From contig PLMI01000152.1 of the NCBI GenBank assembly GCA_003142435.1, forward strand, positions 1 to 11,559: a DNA stretch of 11,559 bases. Direction: 5' to 3'. Shown here in pieces: positions 1-7,181 of the stretch. The DNA is from Coxiellaceae bacterium (GTDB lineage: Bacteria > Pseudomonadota > Gammaproteobacteria > UBA9339). Position numbers and translations under genes: made by a program. Under the pieces are notes generated by a model. It was not told where the DNA came from and made no database searches. It saw only the letters and a program-made list of their open reading frames with translations. Position 1 is the first letter of the stretch, and every line of letters begins with the position of its first letter.

Positions 1-474
1 TCTTCCCAATTGAGCTCCCTTCCCTGGTCTCATTTCAATACAATGAATAGTAGTACCAACTGGAATACTTTCCAACGGCAAGCAATTACCTGCTTTTATT
101 GGAGCATCAGAACCAGAAATAACCTCGTCTCCGACACTTAAATCCTTTGGAGCAATTATGTAGCGTCGCTCTCCGTCTTTATACAATATTAAAGCAATAT
201 ATGCACTGCGGTTGGGATCATACTCTAAGCGCTCAACTTTGCCTAAAATTCCAGTTTTATCTCTTTTAAAGTCTATTATTCTGTAATATCTCTTACTTCC
301 ACCGCCATGATGTCGTACAGTAACGCGACCTTTATTATTACGCCCATTGCCTCTGCCCCTGCCTGGTTTTTCCAGCAAAGGATTATGAGGATCCCCTTTA
401 TAAATATCTTTATTAACAACTTTTACAACAAAGCGACGACCTGGAGAAGTTGGTTTTGTTTTTACTATTGACAT
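1..474 (-). CDS. rplB: 50S ribosomal protein L2, N-terminal part (cut by window edge)
   Basis: L2 is a primary 23S rRNA-binding protein of the large subunit, needed for subunit association and the peptidyl-transferase region. I translated it from the ATG at 472-474. It begins [14 protein letters not shown] and continues with the family hallmarks [43 protein letters not shown] and, near the cut, [12 protein letters not shown]. The 158 codons present cover the OB-fold and part of the SH3-like domain. The remaining C-terminal part, with the conserved His loop, lies beyond the left edge. The start is 7 nt after the rplW stop, and GGAG at the rplW 3' end can serve as ribosome-binding site. The N-terminus matches gammaproteobacterial L2 from memory. 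The reading frame is uninterrupted to base 1. Confidence 0.97.
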   Translation of the reverse strand, partial: MSIVKTKPTSPGRRFVVKVVNKDIYKGDPHNPLLEKPGRGRGNGRNNKGRVTVRHHGGGSKRYYRIIDFKRDKTGILGKVERLEYDPNRSAYIALILYKDGERRYIIAPKDLSVGDEVISGSDAPIKAGNCLPLESIPVGTTIHCIEMRPGKGAQLGR

Positions 475-481
475 TTATTTA

Positions 482-766
482 CTACTCCGATTTAATTTCA
501 TAACCTTCTTTCAAAGTTATATAAGCTTTTTTCCAATCTTGGCGTTTACCGCGCACGCGACCAAATGTTCTTGCCTTTCCTTTCACATTGCACACGCGAA
601 CAGATTCAACTTCAACTTTGAACAGCTCTTTAATTGCTTTGGCAATTTCCAACTTATTTGTGTTTTTGCAAACTTTAAAAACATATTGTCCATAAGATTT
701 TAATCTTGTGGCTTTTTCAGTAACACGCGGAGACAATAAAATTTTATATATTCTTTCAGTGTTCAT
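482..766 (-). CDS. rplW: 50S ribosomal protein L23
   Basis: L23 sits at the polypeptide exit tunnel and is the docking site for trigger factor and SRP. The 94-residue product has a normal length. The exposed VTEKAT motif carries Glu17, the equivalent of the trigger-factor-binding Glu18 of E. coli. The C-terminal half reads [20 protein letters not shown] and then AYITLKEG, the usual rRNA-binding segment. The start ATG overlaps the rplD stop as ATGA, which suggests translational coupling. A strong AGGAGG lies 10 nt upstream inside the rplD 3' end. It is the fourth gene of the S10 operon order. Nothing is unusual. Confidence 0.97.
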   Translation of the reverse strand: MNTERIYKILLSPRVTEKATRLKSYGQYVFKVCKNTNKLEIAKAIKELFKVEVESVRVCNVKGKARTFGRVRGKRQDWKKAYITLKEGYEIKSE

Positions 767-1389
767 TTTTTAAGGCCCTCCTCTAGCTGCTTGAGAGCAT
801 TTACAGTTATTAAAACTTTAGAAAACTTAAGCAGTGCCAAAGGATCGACGCCAACTACATCTGTAACTCCAACGGCATGGAGGTTACGTGATGCTAAATA
901 TAAATTACTGTCTAGGCTGTCAGTAATCAGCAAGACATCTTGCAATTGCATTGTGGCCAATTTTGTCAGTAATTCTTTAGTTTTATGAGATACTAACTCA
1001 AACTTTTCAACAACCACTAAGTTACCTTGGCGCAATAATTCAGAGCAAATCGATTTTACTGCATTTCTGTACATCTTTTTATTAACTTTCTGCTCATAGC
1101 TTGATGGTTTTGCGGCAAACGTTACGCCACCTTTGCGCCAAATAGGGCTGCGATTAGAACCTGATCGAGCTCTGCCGGTACCTTTCTGTTTCCACGGCTT
1201 AGCACCTCCACCGCTTACTTCAGATCTACTTTTTTGTGCATGATTTCCAGATCTCGCACCAGCTCTATAAGCAGTGACAACCTGGTGAATCAAGCCTTCT
1301 TTAAATTCATAGCCAAAAATGGAATCTAAAACTTCTACTGAAGAGACAGATGTTTCTTGGCCTGGAACTTTCAATACACTAAGCTCCAT
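763..1389 (-). CDS. rplD: 50S ribosomal protein L4
   Basis: L4 is an early-assembly 23S rRNA-binding protein whose long loop lines the exit tunnel. In gammaproteobacteria it also represses its own operon through the S10 leader. The 208-residue product carries the basic loop [19 protein letters not shown] followed by [13 protein letters not shown], and the conserved [20 protein letters not shown] segment. The C-terminal part ([27 protein letters not shown]) matches gammaproteobacterial L4. The Lys/Arg residues of the macrolide-associated loop look wild type. The start shares one base with the rplC stop (TAATG), and AGAGG lies about 9 nt upstream. Whether L4 autoregulates here depends on the tuf-rpsJ spacer, which is much shorter than the E. 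coli S10 leader. Confidence 0.97.
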   Translation of the reverse strand: MELSVLKVPGQETSVSSVEVLDSIFGYEFKEGLIHQVVTAYRAGARSGNHAQKSRSEVSGGGAKPWKQKGTGRARSGSNRSPIWRKGGVTFAAKPSSYEQKVNKKMYRNAVKSICSELLRQGNLVVVEKFELVSHKTKELLTKLATMQLQDVLLITDSLDSNLYLASRNLHAVGVTDVVGVDPLALLKFSKVLITVNALKQLEEGLKK

Positions 1390-2039
1390 TATTCTTTACC
1401 TCTCTTTTTTGTACTCAACTTTATTACGACATAACCCATAGGTGCGCCTGGAACCCCACCTCTAACCAGTAAAAGATTTCTTTCCGCATCGACACGCACA
1501 ATTTTCTGATTAGGAACAGTTCTTTTTACATTGCCTAAATGCCCCGCCATGCGCTTGCCTTTAAAAACACGGCCTGGTGTTTGGCGCTGGCCAATAGATC
1601 CTGGTGCTCGATGTGACAAAGAGTTGCCATGAGTGGCATCTTGTGCTGCGAAATGATGCCTTTTTATTACGCCGGCAAAACCTTTACCTTTTGTAATACC
1701 GGAAACATCGACAATTTGCCCATCTTTGAAAATATCAACTTTAAATTCGTGATTTAGTGTCAAATCTTTAATTTCATCCGAAGACAACGTAAATTCCCAC
1801 AAATCAACACCTGCGGCCGCTCCTGATTTTGCATAATGCCCCACCATAGCTTTATTTACTCTCGAGGCACGCCTTGAACCAACTGTAACCTGCACAGCAC
1901 AATAACCATCTGTTTCCAGATTTTTAATTTGCGTTATCCGATTCGGTTCAACTTTAATCACAGTAACAGGTATGGAGTCACCATTTTCTGTGAAAATTCG
2001 AGTCATGCCGCATTTTTGTCCAACTAGTCCGATATTCAT
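1389..2039 (-). CDS. rplC: 50S ribosomal protein L3
   Basis: L3 binds the 3' end of 23S rRNA, starts large-subunit assembly and reaches the peptidyl-transferase centre with its central extension. The 216-residue protein begins [16 protein letters not shown], typical of gammaproteobacteria. It contains [13 protein letters not shown], then the loop [20 protein letters not shown] and GKRMAGHLG. Gln151 in GSIGQ corresponds to E. coli Gln150, the residue methylated by PrmB, so that site is kept. It follows rpsJ after a 34-nt spacer. The Shine-Dalgarno is weak (an AGG about 10 nt upstream). The length is slightly above the E. coli protein. Confidence 0.97.
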   Translation of the reverse strand: MNIGLVGQKCGMTRIFTENGDSIPVTVIKVEPNRITQIKNLETDGYCAVQVTVGSRRASRVNKAMVGHYAKSGAAAGVDLWEFTLSSDEIKDLTLNHEFKVDIFKDGQIVDVSGITKGKGFAGVIKRHHFAAQDATHGNSLSHRAPGSIGQRQTPGRVFKGKRMAGHLGNVKRTVPNQKIVRVDAERNLLLVRGGVPGAPMGYVVIKLSTKKRGKE

Positions 2040-2073
2040 CGTTGCAAACCTATCTTACAAAAAATTTTTAAAT

Positions 2074-2427
2074 CTAATGCACACTAATTTTGACTTCTAC
2101 ACCAGCTGCCAATTCCAGTTTCATTAAAGCATCAACTGTTTTGTCAGTAGGATAAATAATATCCAATAATCTTTTATGCACTCTTATTTCATATTGTTCT
2201 CGTGCATCCTTGTCAGCGTGAGGCGATATCAAGATCGTAAAACGTTCAATTCTAGTCGGCAAAGGAATAGGCCCATGAATTTGTGCCCCAGTTCTCTTTG
2301 CTGTTGTAACAATTTCCTTCGTCGCTTGATCTATTAACTTATGATCGTAAGCTTTCAGGCGAATTCGTATTCTTTGATTTTTCTTTACAGAAACCGGATT
2401 TTTTTTAACAGCACTCGCACTAGACAT
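2074..2427 (-). CDS. rpsJ: 30S ribosomal protein S10 (NusE) with N-terminal extension
   Basis: S10 is a small-subunit head protein and, as NusE, joins NusB and NusG in transcription antitermination and transcription-translation coupling. The core [20 protein letters not shown], then [36 protein letters not shown] and [12 protein letters not shown], is canonical. The protein is 117 residues against about 103 in E. coli. The excess is an N-terminal stretch, [16 protein letters not shown], rich in Ser and Lys and probably disordered. No ATG, GTG or TTG codon lies between this ATG and the conserved core, so the extension is likely translated. A weak GAGAG is the only Shine-Dalgarno candidate. It is the first gene of the S10 cluster and directly follows tuf, as in the gammaproteobacterial str-S10 arrangement. 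Confidence 0.96.
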   Translation of the reverse strand: MSSASAVKKNPVSVKKNQRIRIRLKAYDHKLIDQATKEIVTTAKRTGAQIHGPIPLPTRIERFTILISPHADKDAREQYEIRVHKRLLDIIYPTDKTVDALMKLELAAGVEVKISVH

Positions 2428-2469
2428 AACAATCTCTCTATGTATAACTTACTTTATTCAAACTTTATC

Positions 2470-2498
2470 TTTATACTTTGCGCCAACCGCAAAGTAAA
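2470..2498 (-). promoter_or_regulatory. Possible sigma70 promoter for the S10 operon
   Basis: On the minus strand TTTACT (2493-2498) and TATAAA (2470-2475) are separated by exactly 17 nt. This is a reasonable sigma70 match and would start transcription near 2463, giving a leader of about 35 nt before rpsJ. It overlaps the alternative hairpins at 2475-2510, so promoter and hairpin readings compete. The composition is AT-rich, so chance matches are easy. Confidence 0.35.
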
Positions 2499-2510
2499 TT
2501 TGCGATTGGC
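2475..2510 (-). other. Two mutually exclusive hairpins in the tuf-rpsJ spacer
   Basis: In the minus-strand transcript the segment from 2510 to 2499 (GCCAAUCGCAAA) pairs with 2493-2482 (UUUGCGGUUGGC) over 12 bp with one U-G wobble and a 5-nt loop. The same middle segment can instead pair as ACUUUGCG with CGCAAAGU (2495-2488 with 2482-2475), a perfect 8-bp stem with loop GUUGG. The two helices share bases and cannot coexist. Neither is followed by a U-tract, so this is not a normal intrinsic terminator. A processing site, a pause or attenuation switch, or a leader target for a ribosomal protein are possible roles. Confidence 0.5.
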
Positions 2511-2540
2511 ACTATCAAAACGCTTAATTTTTAAAAACCA

Positions 2541-3725
2541 CTATTCAATAATTTTTGTCACTACGCCAGCGCCAACAGTTCTTCCACCTTCGCGAATTGC
2601 AAAACGAACCCCGTCTTCCATAGCAATCGGTGAAATTAATGTAACGGACATTTTTACGTTATCACCTGGCATAACCATTTCCACATTTGCCGGCAATTCT
2701 ACTGAGCCCGTAACGTCAGTAGTTCTAAAGTAAAATTGCGGCCTGTAACCTTTGAAAAATGGAGTATGACGCCCGCCTTCTTCTTTGGACAGAACATAAA
2801 CTTCTGCTTCAAATTTAGTATGCGGAGTAATTGAACCTGGTTTAGCGATTACCTGCCCACGTTCAACGTCTTCTCTTGCTATACCTCTTAATAATAAGCC
2901 AACGTTATCACCAGCCTGACCTTGGTCGAGCAACTTACGGAACATCTCAACACCAGTACATGTTGTTTTCTTCGTTTCCCTTAAACCAACTATTTCAAGC
3001 TCTTCACCAACTTTGACAACACCTCGTTCAATTCTTCCTGTGACAACCGTGCCACGGCCTGAAATTGAGAAAACGTCTTCAATCGGCATCAAAAATGGTT
3101 TATCTATTGGTCTCTCGGGTATGACAAAGTAATCATCTATGGCTTTAGTTAATTTCTCAATTGATTGAAGCCCAAGTTCACCTTTATCACCCTCAAGCGC
3201 TTTAAGAGCTGAACCGATGATGATTGGGGTTTTATCTCCCGGATAACCATATTGGTTTAACAGTTCACGAATTTCCATTTCGACCAATTGGATCAACTCA
3301 GGATCGTCAACCATATCAGCCTTATTTAAATAGACAATAATTTTTGGCACTCCCACTTGATATGCCAATAAAATATGTTCACGAGTCTGCGGCATTGGAC
3401 CATCAGCTGCAGACACAACCAGGATCGCACCGTCCATTTGGGCAGCACCTGTGATCATGTTCTTAATGTAGTCAGCATGGCCCGGGCAATCCACGTGTGC
3501 AACGTGATATTTCGCAGTTTCATACTCAAGATGAGAAGTATTGATTGTAATACCTCTAGCTTTTTCTTCTGGAGCATTATCAATCTGATCATAAGCTTTT
3601 ATTTCACCACCAAACTTTGCAGCTTGGGCTACTGTGAGTGCAGCTGATAATGTCGTTTTGCCATGGTCAACGTGACCAATTGTACCAATATTTATATGTG
3701 GCTTTGTCCTCACAAATGTTGCCAT
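2541..3725 (-). CDS. tuf: Elongation factor Tu
   Basis: EF-Tu is the GTPase that delivers aminoacyl-tRNA to the ribosomal A site. The 394-residue protein has the P-loop GHVDHGKT (17-24), switch I around RGITI (57-61), DCPGH (79-83) with catalytic His83, and NKAD (134-137). Domains 2 and 3 follow with [38 protein letters not shown] and VMPGDNV, ending [10 protein letters not shown]. Compared with E. coli, the Cys of NKCD is Ala136, and Arg in LLARQVGVP is Tyr122, while the adjacent Gln is kept. The gene starts 4 nt after fusA with GAGGG upstream, so it is probably cotranslated with EF-G. Many gammaproteobacteria keep a second tuf copy near rplK. None is visible here. Confidence 0.98.
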   Translation of the reverse strand: MATFVRTKPHINIGTIGHVDHGKTTLSAALTVAQAAKFGGEIKAYDQIDNAPEEKARGITINTSHLEYETAKYHVAHVDCPGHADYIKNMITGAAQMDGAILVVSAADGPMPQTREHILLAYQVGVPKIIVYLNKADMVDDPELIQLVEMEIRELLNQYGYPGDKTPIIIGSALKALEGDKGELGLQSIEKLTKAIDDYFVIPERPIDKPFLMPIEDVFSISGRGTVVTGRIERGVVKVGEELEIVGLRETKKTTCTGVEMFRKLLDQGQAGDNVGLLLRGIAREDVERGQVIAKPGSITPHTKFEAEVYVLSKEEGGRHTPFFKGYRPQFYFRTTDVTGSVELPANVEMVMPGDNVKMSVTLISPIAMEDGVRFAIREGGRTVGAGVVTKIIE

Positions 3726-3729
3726 TATT

Positions 3730-5829
3730 TTACCCTCGTTCTTGATTAATAACCGCTTCAGCTATATTAGCCGGAGCCTCGCTATATTTTGAAAATTCCA
3801 TTGTGTAAGTGGCGCGACCCTGGGTCATAGACCTAAGATCAGTCGCATAACCAAACATCTCACCCAGTGGAACTTCTGCACTTACTATTTTTCCAGAAGG
3901 ACTTTCGTCCATACCTTGAATAATACCACGACGCCTGCTCAAGTCACCAACGACGTCTCCCATGTAATCTTCTGGAGTAACTACTTCAACTTTCATAATC
4001 GGCTCAAGTAAAACCGGATTAGCTTTAAGAACTGCTTCTTTAAAGCATTGCGAACCGGCAATTTTAAACGCCATTTCACTTGAGTCAACATCATGGTAAG
4101 AACCATCAAACAAAGTAACCTTCACGTCAACTACAGGATAACCGGCAAGAATACCATTTTCCATTTGACCTCGAACGCCCTTGTCAACTGCGGGAATATA
4201 TTCTTTTGGAATAACTCCGCCAACAATGGCATTTACAAATTCATATCCCTTGCCAAGCTCTTGCGGCTCAATCTTCAGCCAAACGTGTCCATATTGGCCA
4301 CGACCGCCTGATTGGCGAATAAACTTGCCTTCCTGCTCAATCGCTTTGCGAATTGTTTCACGATAGGCGACTTGCGGCTTACCTACATTTGCCTCGACAC
4401 CGAATTCGCGCTTCATTCTATCAACGATAATTTCCAAATGAAGTTCGCCCATGCCTTCAATAATAGTTTGTCCGGATTCTTCATCTGTATGAACACGAAA
4501 TGATGGATCCTCTTGAGCAAGCTTATTCAAAGCTATGCCCATTTTTTCCTGATCTGCTTTAGTTTTCGGTTCAACTGCCACCGAAATAACCGGTTCAGGA
4601 AAATCCATGCGCTCTAAAGTTATAATATCATCAGGATCGCAAAGAGTATCGCCAGTTGTAACGCTTTTTAATCCTACTGCAGCTGCAATATCACCAGCAA
4701 AAACCTCTTTAATTTCTGTTCTATTGTTGGCATGCATTTGCAAAATACGCCCAACTCTTTCTTTTCTGTTCTTTACCGAATTATAAACTCCATCGCCAGA
4801 ACGTAAAACACCAGAGTAAACTCTAAAATATGCCAAACTGCCAACAAACGGGTCTGTAGCAATTTTAAATACTAAAGCACTAAAAGGTTCTTTATCGGAA
4901 GAAGCTCGAAATGATTCTGTACCATCTTCCAAAAATCCCTTGATGTTAGCTACCTCGTTTGGTGCCGGCAAGTAATCAATTACCCCATCAAGTACTGCCT
5001 GCACTCCCTTGTTTTTAAAGGCAGAACCACAAAAAACAGGAATGATCTTATTGGCAATTGTAAGCTTTCTAATGCCCCGTTTAATTTCTTCACTAGTCAA
5101 AGAACCGGTTTCTAAATATTTATTCATCAATTCATCATCAGCTTCACCGGCAACTTCAATCAACTTTTCACGCCACTCCTTAGCTTTTTCTTTTAGATTC
5201 TCAGGTATATCCAATGAGTTATAAGTAAGTCCTTTATCAGCCTCATTCCAATAAATTGCTTTCATGCTAAGCAAATCAACGATACCCTCAAATTTTTCTT
5301 CGGCGCCAATCGGAATTTGCATAACCGCAGTTTTAGCTCCCAATCGCGTATTAATTTGACCAACTACGCGATAAAAATCCGCTCCGGCTCTATCCATTTT
5401 GTTAATGAAGCAAATGCGCGGCACTTTGTATTTATTTGCCTGCCTCCATACTGTTTCTGATTGCGGCTCGACGCCTCCAACCGCACAAAATACAACAACT
5501 ACTCCATCTAGTACACGCAATGAACGTTCTACTTCGATTGTAAAATCTACATGTCCCGGTGTGTCGATAATATTAATGCGATGTTCCGGATACTGTTTTG
5601 ACATCCCGCTCCAGTAACATGTTGTTGCAGCCGATGTAATAGTGATACCCCGCTCTTGCTCCTGTACCATCCAATCCATTACAGCAGCCCCTTCATGAAC
5701 CTCGCCCATCTTATAGGATTTACCAGTGTAAAATAATACTCTTTCGGTAGTTGTAGTTTTACCTGCATCAATGTGAGCCGCGATGCCAATATTACGATAT
5801 AATTGTAAAGGAGTTGTTCTGACGGACAT
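3730..5829 (-). CDS. fusA: Elongation factor G
   Basis: EF-G is the GTPase that moves tRNA and mRNA after peptide bond formation and splits ribosomes together with RRF. With the ATG at 5827-5829 the protein is 699 residues and starts [19 protein letters not shown]. It has the P-loop AHIDAGKT (18-25), switch I with [11 protein letters not shown] (58-68), DTPGHVDF (89-96) and NKMD (143-146). Later domains show [10 protein letters not shown] and the domain IV region [10 protein letters not shown] with [13 protein letters not shown] chose this start over a GTG four codons upstream (5841) because the latter lies inside the rpsG stop region, and AGGTGG at 5838-5843 is placed 8 nt before the ATG. 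It is third in the str operon, 5 nt after rpsG. No fusidic-acid-type change was assessed residue by residue. Confidence 0.98.
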   Translation of the reverse strand: MSVRTTPLQLYRNIGIAAHIDAGKTTTTERVLFYTGKSYKMGEVHEGAAVMDWMVQEQERGITITSAATTCYWSGMSKQYPEHRINIIDTPGHVDFTIEVERSLRVLDGVVVVFCAVGGVEPQSETVWRQANKYKVPRICFINKMDRAGADFYRVVGQINTRLGAKTAVMQIPIGAEEKFEGIVDLLSMKAIYWNEADKGLTYNSLDIPENLKEKAKEWREKLIEVAGEADDELMNKYLETGSLTSEEIKRGIRKLTIANKIIPVFCGSAFKNKGVQAVLDGVIDYLPAPNEVANIKGFLEDGTESFRASSDKEPFSALVFKIATDPFVGSLAYFRVYSGVLRSGDGVYNSVKNRKERVGRILQMHANNRTEIKEVFAGDIAAAVGLKSVTTGDTLCDPDDIITLERMDFPEPVISVAVEPKTKADQEKMGIALNKLAQEDPSFRVHTDEESGQTIIEGMGELHLEIIVDRMKREFGVEANVGKPQVAYRETIRKAIEQEGKFIRQSGGRGQYGHVWLKIEPQELGKGYEFVNAIVGGVIPKEYIPAVDKGVRGQMENGILAGYPVVDVKVTLFDGSYHDVDSSEMAFKIAGSQCFKEAVLKANPVLLEPIMKVEVVTPEDYMGDVVGDLSRRRGIIQGMDESPSGKIVSAEVPLGEMFGYATDLRSMTQGRATYTMEFSKYSEAPANIAEAVINQERG

Positions 5830-5834
5830 AACAA

Positions 5835-6410
5835 TTACCACCTATAATGCGCGAACGCCTGATTTGCCTTAGCCATTCTATGCGTATCTTCCCGTTTTTT
5901 AATAGATCCGCCTTTGTTTTCTAAAGCATCTAAAAATTCACCAGCTAAACGTAAAGGCATTGACTTCTCATGCCTTGCTTTGGCTGCTTCTACTATCCAG
6001 CGCATTGCTAATGCTATGCCGCGATCTTGTTTTACTTCAACAGGAACTTGATATGTAGCCCCACCAACGCGTCTTGATTTTACTTCGACGGTCGGTCTTA
6101 CGGTATCCAGAACTTTCTGGAACTGTTCAACTGCTATTTTTCTTAACGATGAACTATTTTTAATGCTGCCAAAACCAGAAGCAGAACCTCCGCCACTTTC
6201 TCCGCCTTCTCCGCCTTCAGATTCGTCCTTCTTTTCTTGGCTCTTTCCTTTGACTATTATTAGTTTATCCAATGCTCCATAAACTATTTTTTCCGCAACG
6301 GATTTTTTACCTCTGCGCATAACAACGTTAATAAACGTTGCAATTAACTGACTGCCAAACAACGGGTCAGGCAGAATATATCTTTTTGGAGCTGCTTTTC
6401 TTCTAGACAT
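5835..6410 (-). CDS. rpsG: 30S ribosomal protein S7 with an acidic Gly/Ser-rich insertion
   Basis: S7 nucleates assembly of the 30S head and contacts tRNA in the E site. In E. coli it also represses str translation by binding the rpsL-rpsG junction. Conserved parts are [30 protein letters not shown] (34-47), [20 protein letters not shown] (105-124), [11 protein letters not shown] and the C-terminus [21 protein letters not shown]. The protein is 191 residues, against roughly 156 for the common form. The extra residues are about 56-90, a low-complexity run with [18 protein letters not shown], inserted between helices that normally meet directly. The rest is intact and in frame, so this looks like a family-specific insertion, not damage. 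From memory Coxiella S7 has a comparable insertion and the same ending. It is 22 nt after rpsL, with a weak AGAGAG upstream. Confidence 0.97.
   Translation of the reverse strand: MSRRKAAPKRYILPDPLFGSQLIATFINVVMRRGKKSVAEKIVYGALDKLIIVKGKSQEKKDESEGGEGGESGGGSASGFGSIKNSSSLRKIAVEQFQKVLDTVRPTVEVKSRRVGGATYQVPVEVKQDRGIALAMRWIVEAAKARHEKSMPLRLAGEFLDALENKGGSIKKREDTHRMAKANQAFAHYRW
5838..5843 (-). promoter_or_regulatory. Ribosome-binding site that sets the fusA start
   Basis: AGGTGG on the minus strand lies 8 nt before the ATG at 5829. It is built into the last codons of rpsG (Arg-Trp) and overlaps the upstream GTG, so that GTG is part of the Shine-Dalgarno rather than an initiation codon. Confidence 0.7.
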
Positions 6411-6432
6411 ATTGCTTTACTCTCTTGAAAAT

Positions 6433-6807
6433 TTACTTCTTTGATCTCTTTTCGCCGTATTTTGACCGGCCCTGTTTTCTACCAGCCACACCGCTTGTAT
6501 CTAAACTGCCGCGAATTGTATGATAACGAACGCCTGGCAAATCTTTAACGCGTCCGCCCCTTATAAGGACGACCGAGTGTTCTTGCAAATTATGGCCTTC
6601 ACCGCCAATATATGTTGTGACTTCCATGCCGTTAGTCAACCTTACACGCGCTACCTTGCGCAAAGCCGAATTTGGCTTTTTTGGAGTTGTCGTATAAACA
6701 CGTGTACATACTCCTCTTTTTTGAGGACAATTCTGCAAAGCAGGAACTGAATTCTTGTAAGTTTTTGGTTTACGCGATTTACGCACTAATTGATTGGCAG
6801 TAGCCAT
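6433..6807 (-). CDS. rpsL: 30S ribosomal protein S12
   Basis: S12 lies at the decoding centre and controls accuracy. The 124-residue length equals E. coli S12. Motifs are [30 protein letters not shown] (27-46), [15 protein letters not shown] and [17 protein letters not shown]. Lys43 in TPKKPN and Lys88 in GRVKDLPG, the classical streptomycin-resistance positions, are wild type, which predicts a streptomycin-sensitive S12. Asp89, methylthiolated in E. coli, is present. The ATG has GTGGAG at 6814-6819, spaced 6 nt. It is the first gene of the str operon, and a strong promoter lies about 205 nt upstream. Confidence 0.98.
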   Translation of the reverse strand: MATANQLVRKSRKPKTYKNSVPALQNCPQKRGVCTRVYTTTPKKPNSALRKVARVRLTNGMEVTTYIGGEGHNLQEHSVVLIRGGRVKDLPGVRYHTIRGSLDTSGVAGRKQGRSKYGEKRSKK

Positions 6808-6922
6808 CTTTTACTCCACAAAAATAAAACAATTCTTTTTTCTTATTTATATATCTAAAACCGAGCAAATCTAATAATAGTCACAGAGAAATTGCTCTGC
6901 TAATTGCTTGACATCTTAACAA

Positions 6923-6973
6923 TTAATTGGACCCTTCTGGAGGGCATTTGCAGAAAATCTCGCAAATTCTCAT
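6923..6973 (-). CDS. Possible 16-codon leader peptide upstream of rpsL
   Basis: An ATG at 6971-6973 opens a short frame, MRICEIFCKCPPEGSN, closed by TAA at 6923-6925. It has three Cys codons and a Pro-Pro-Glu stretch, and its coding region forms the hairpin at 6946-6967. There is no recognisable Shine-Dalgarno: a T-rich run precedes the ATG. A frame this short arises easily by chance. I list it only because it lies in a long structured leader. Confidence 0.15.
   Translation of the reverse strand: MRICEIFCKCPPEGSN
6946..6967 (-). other. Stem-loop in the str leader
   Basis: ATTTGC (6946-6951) pairs with GCAAAT (6962-6967), and AGA (6952-6954) with TCT (6958-6960), leaving one bulged base at 6961 and a 3-nt loop. 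That makes a 9-bp hairpin in RNA. No U-tract follows, so it is not a terminator. Confidence 0.45.
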
Positions 6974-7019
6974 CACAAAAAAACGGGAAAAAACCATCAA
7001 GATTGCATTAGGAGGTGCA

Positions 7020-7048
7020 ATTTTAATTACACATGCGTTTTATGTCAA
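7020..7048 (-). promoter_or_regulatory. Strong sigma70 promoter of the str operon
   Basis: On the minus strand TTGACA (7043-7048, perfect -35) and TAAAAT (7020-7025, 5 of 6 for -10) are spaced 17 nt. It faces rpsL and lies downstream of rpoC, so rpsL-rpsG-fusA-tuf can be transcribed independently of rpoC. A 6-bp hairpin, ATTGCA/TGCAAT at 7002-7021, overlaps the -10 and the predicted start. Confidence 0.75.
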
Positions 7049-7058
7049 GCAATTATTA

Positions 7059-7181
7059 TACCAAATTCCATAATTAACGAGAACGAAGTTGCGCTACGCT
7101 CTTCGCCTGCTCATTTACTACAAGCAAACTCCGAAGCTCAAGCTTGCACGCCTCGTGCTCATTTAATTCTGAAATTTGGTA
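7059..7181. mobile_element. MITE-like element with 19-bp terminal inverted repeats
   Basis: The left end TACCAAATTCCATAATTAA (7059-7077) matches the reverse complement of the right end (7163-7181) at 17 of 19 positions. The 123-bp unit is flanked by TTA at 7056-7058 and TTA at 7182-7184, a possible 3-bp target duplication. The ends can equally be read as CCAAATT...AATTTGG bounded by TA, as IS630/Tc1-type elements would leave. Inside are a 10-bp direct repeat TGCTCATTTA (7108-7117 and 7156-7165), a hairpin GCACG-CCT-CGTGC (7146-7158) and a nested hairpin CGAAG...CTTCG (7084-7105) enclosing GCG/CGC. It encodes no transposase and would depend on one elsewhere. Its right boundary is the rpoC stop codon. 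The copy number and family are unknown to me. Confidence 0.65.

Larger units (their letters stand above)
6808..7013 (-). other. Long 5' leader of the str operon
   Basis: If transcription starts about 7 nt after the -10 box at 7020-7025, rpsL has a leader of about 205 nt. In RNA sense it holds two T-runs (near 6977-6994), a hairpin at 6946-6967, a short hairpin at 6932-6944 with the complementary halves CCCT and AGGG, and two competing stems. One stem pairs 6892-6897 with 6863-6868 (GAGCAA/TTGCTC) and is followed by GGTTTT. The other pairs 6895-6899 with 6884-6888 (CAGAG/CTCTG). The two share bases 6895-6897. The leader could carry attenuation or ribosomal-protein control, but I cannot match it to a named leader family. 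Confidence 0.4.
6901..7055. repeat. 14-bp perfect inverted repeat flanking the str promoter start region
   Basis: TAATTGCTTGACAT reads on the plus strand at 6901-6914 and on the minus strand at 7055-7042, a perfect 14-bp inverted repeat 127 bp apart. The right-hand copy contains the -35 box of the str promoter. The left-hand copy lies in the transcribed leader and lacks a matching -10 box. The right arm ends directly next to the MITE-like element. It may be a paired operator site or the ends of an older inserted element. Confidence 0.6.

Noticed and set aside
2428..2540. Intrinsic terminator after tuf
   Set aside because: The hairpins lack a following U-tract in the transcript, and rpsJ follows directly in the conserved operon order.
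5827..5841. GTG at 5841 as the fusA start
   Set aside because: It overlaps the rpsG stop region and forms part of the AGGTGG ribosome-binding site. The ATG at 5829 gives the usual EF-G N-terminus.
6908..6936. Plus-strand TTGACA as a promoter facing rpoC
   Set aside because: There is no acceptable -10 box at 16-18 nt and no plus-strand gene downstream. The hexamer is explained by the 14-bp inverted repeat.
6977..6994. T-rich stretch in the str leader as a terminator of rpoC
   Set aside because: The only preceding stem, ATTGCA/TGCAAT, is short and AT-rich and lies about 10 nt before the T-run. It overlaps the predicted str transcription start.
7033..7077. Short plus-strand frame starting MRFMSSNYY after an AGGAGG at 7010-7015
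   Set aside because: The spacing of 17 nt is too long, the product has 14 residues, and the frame lies across the str promoter and the left end of the inserted element.
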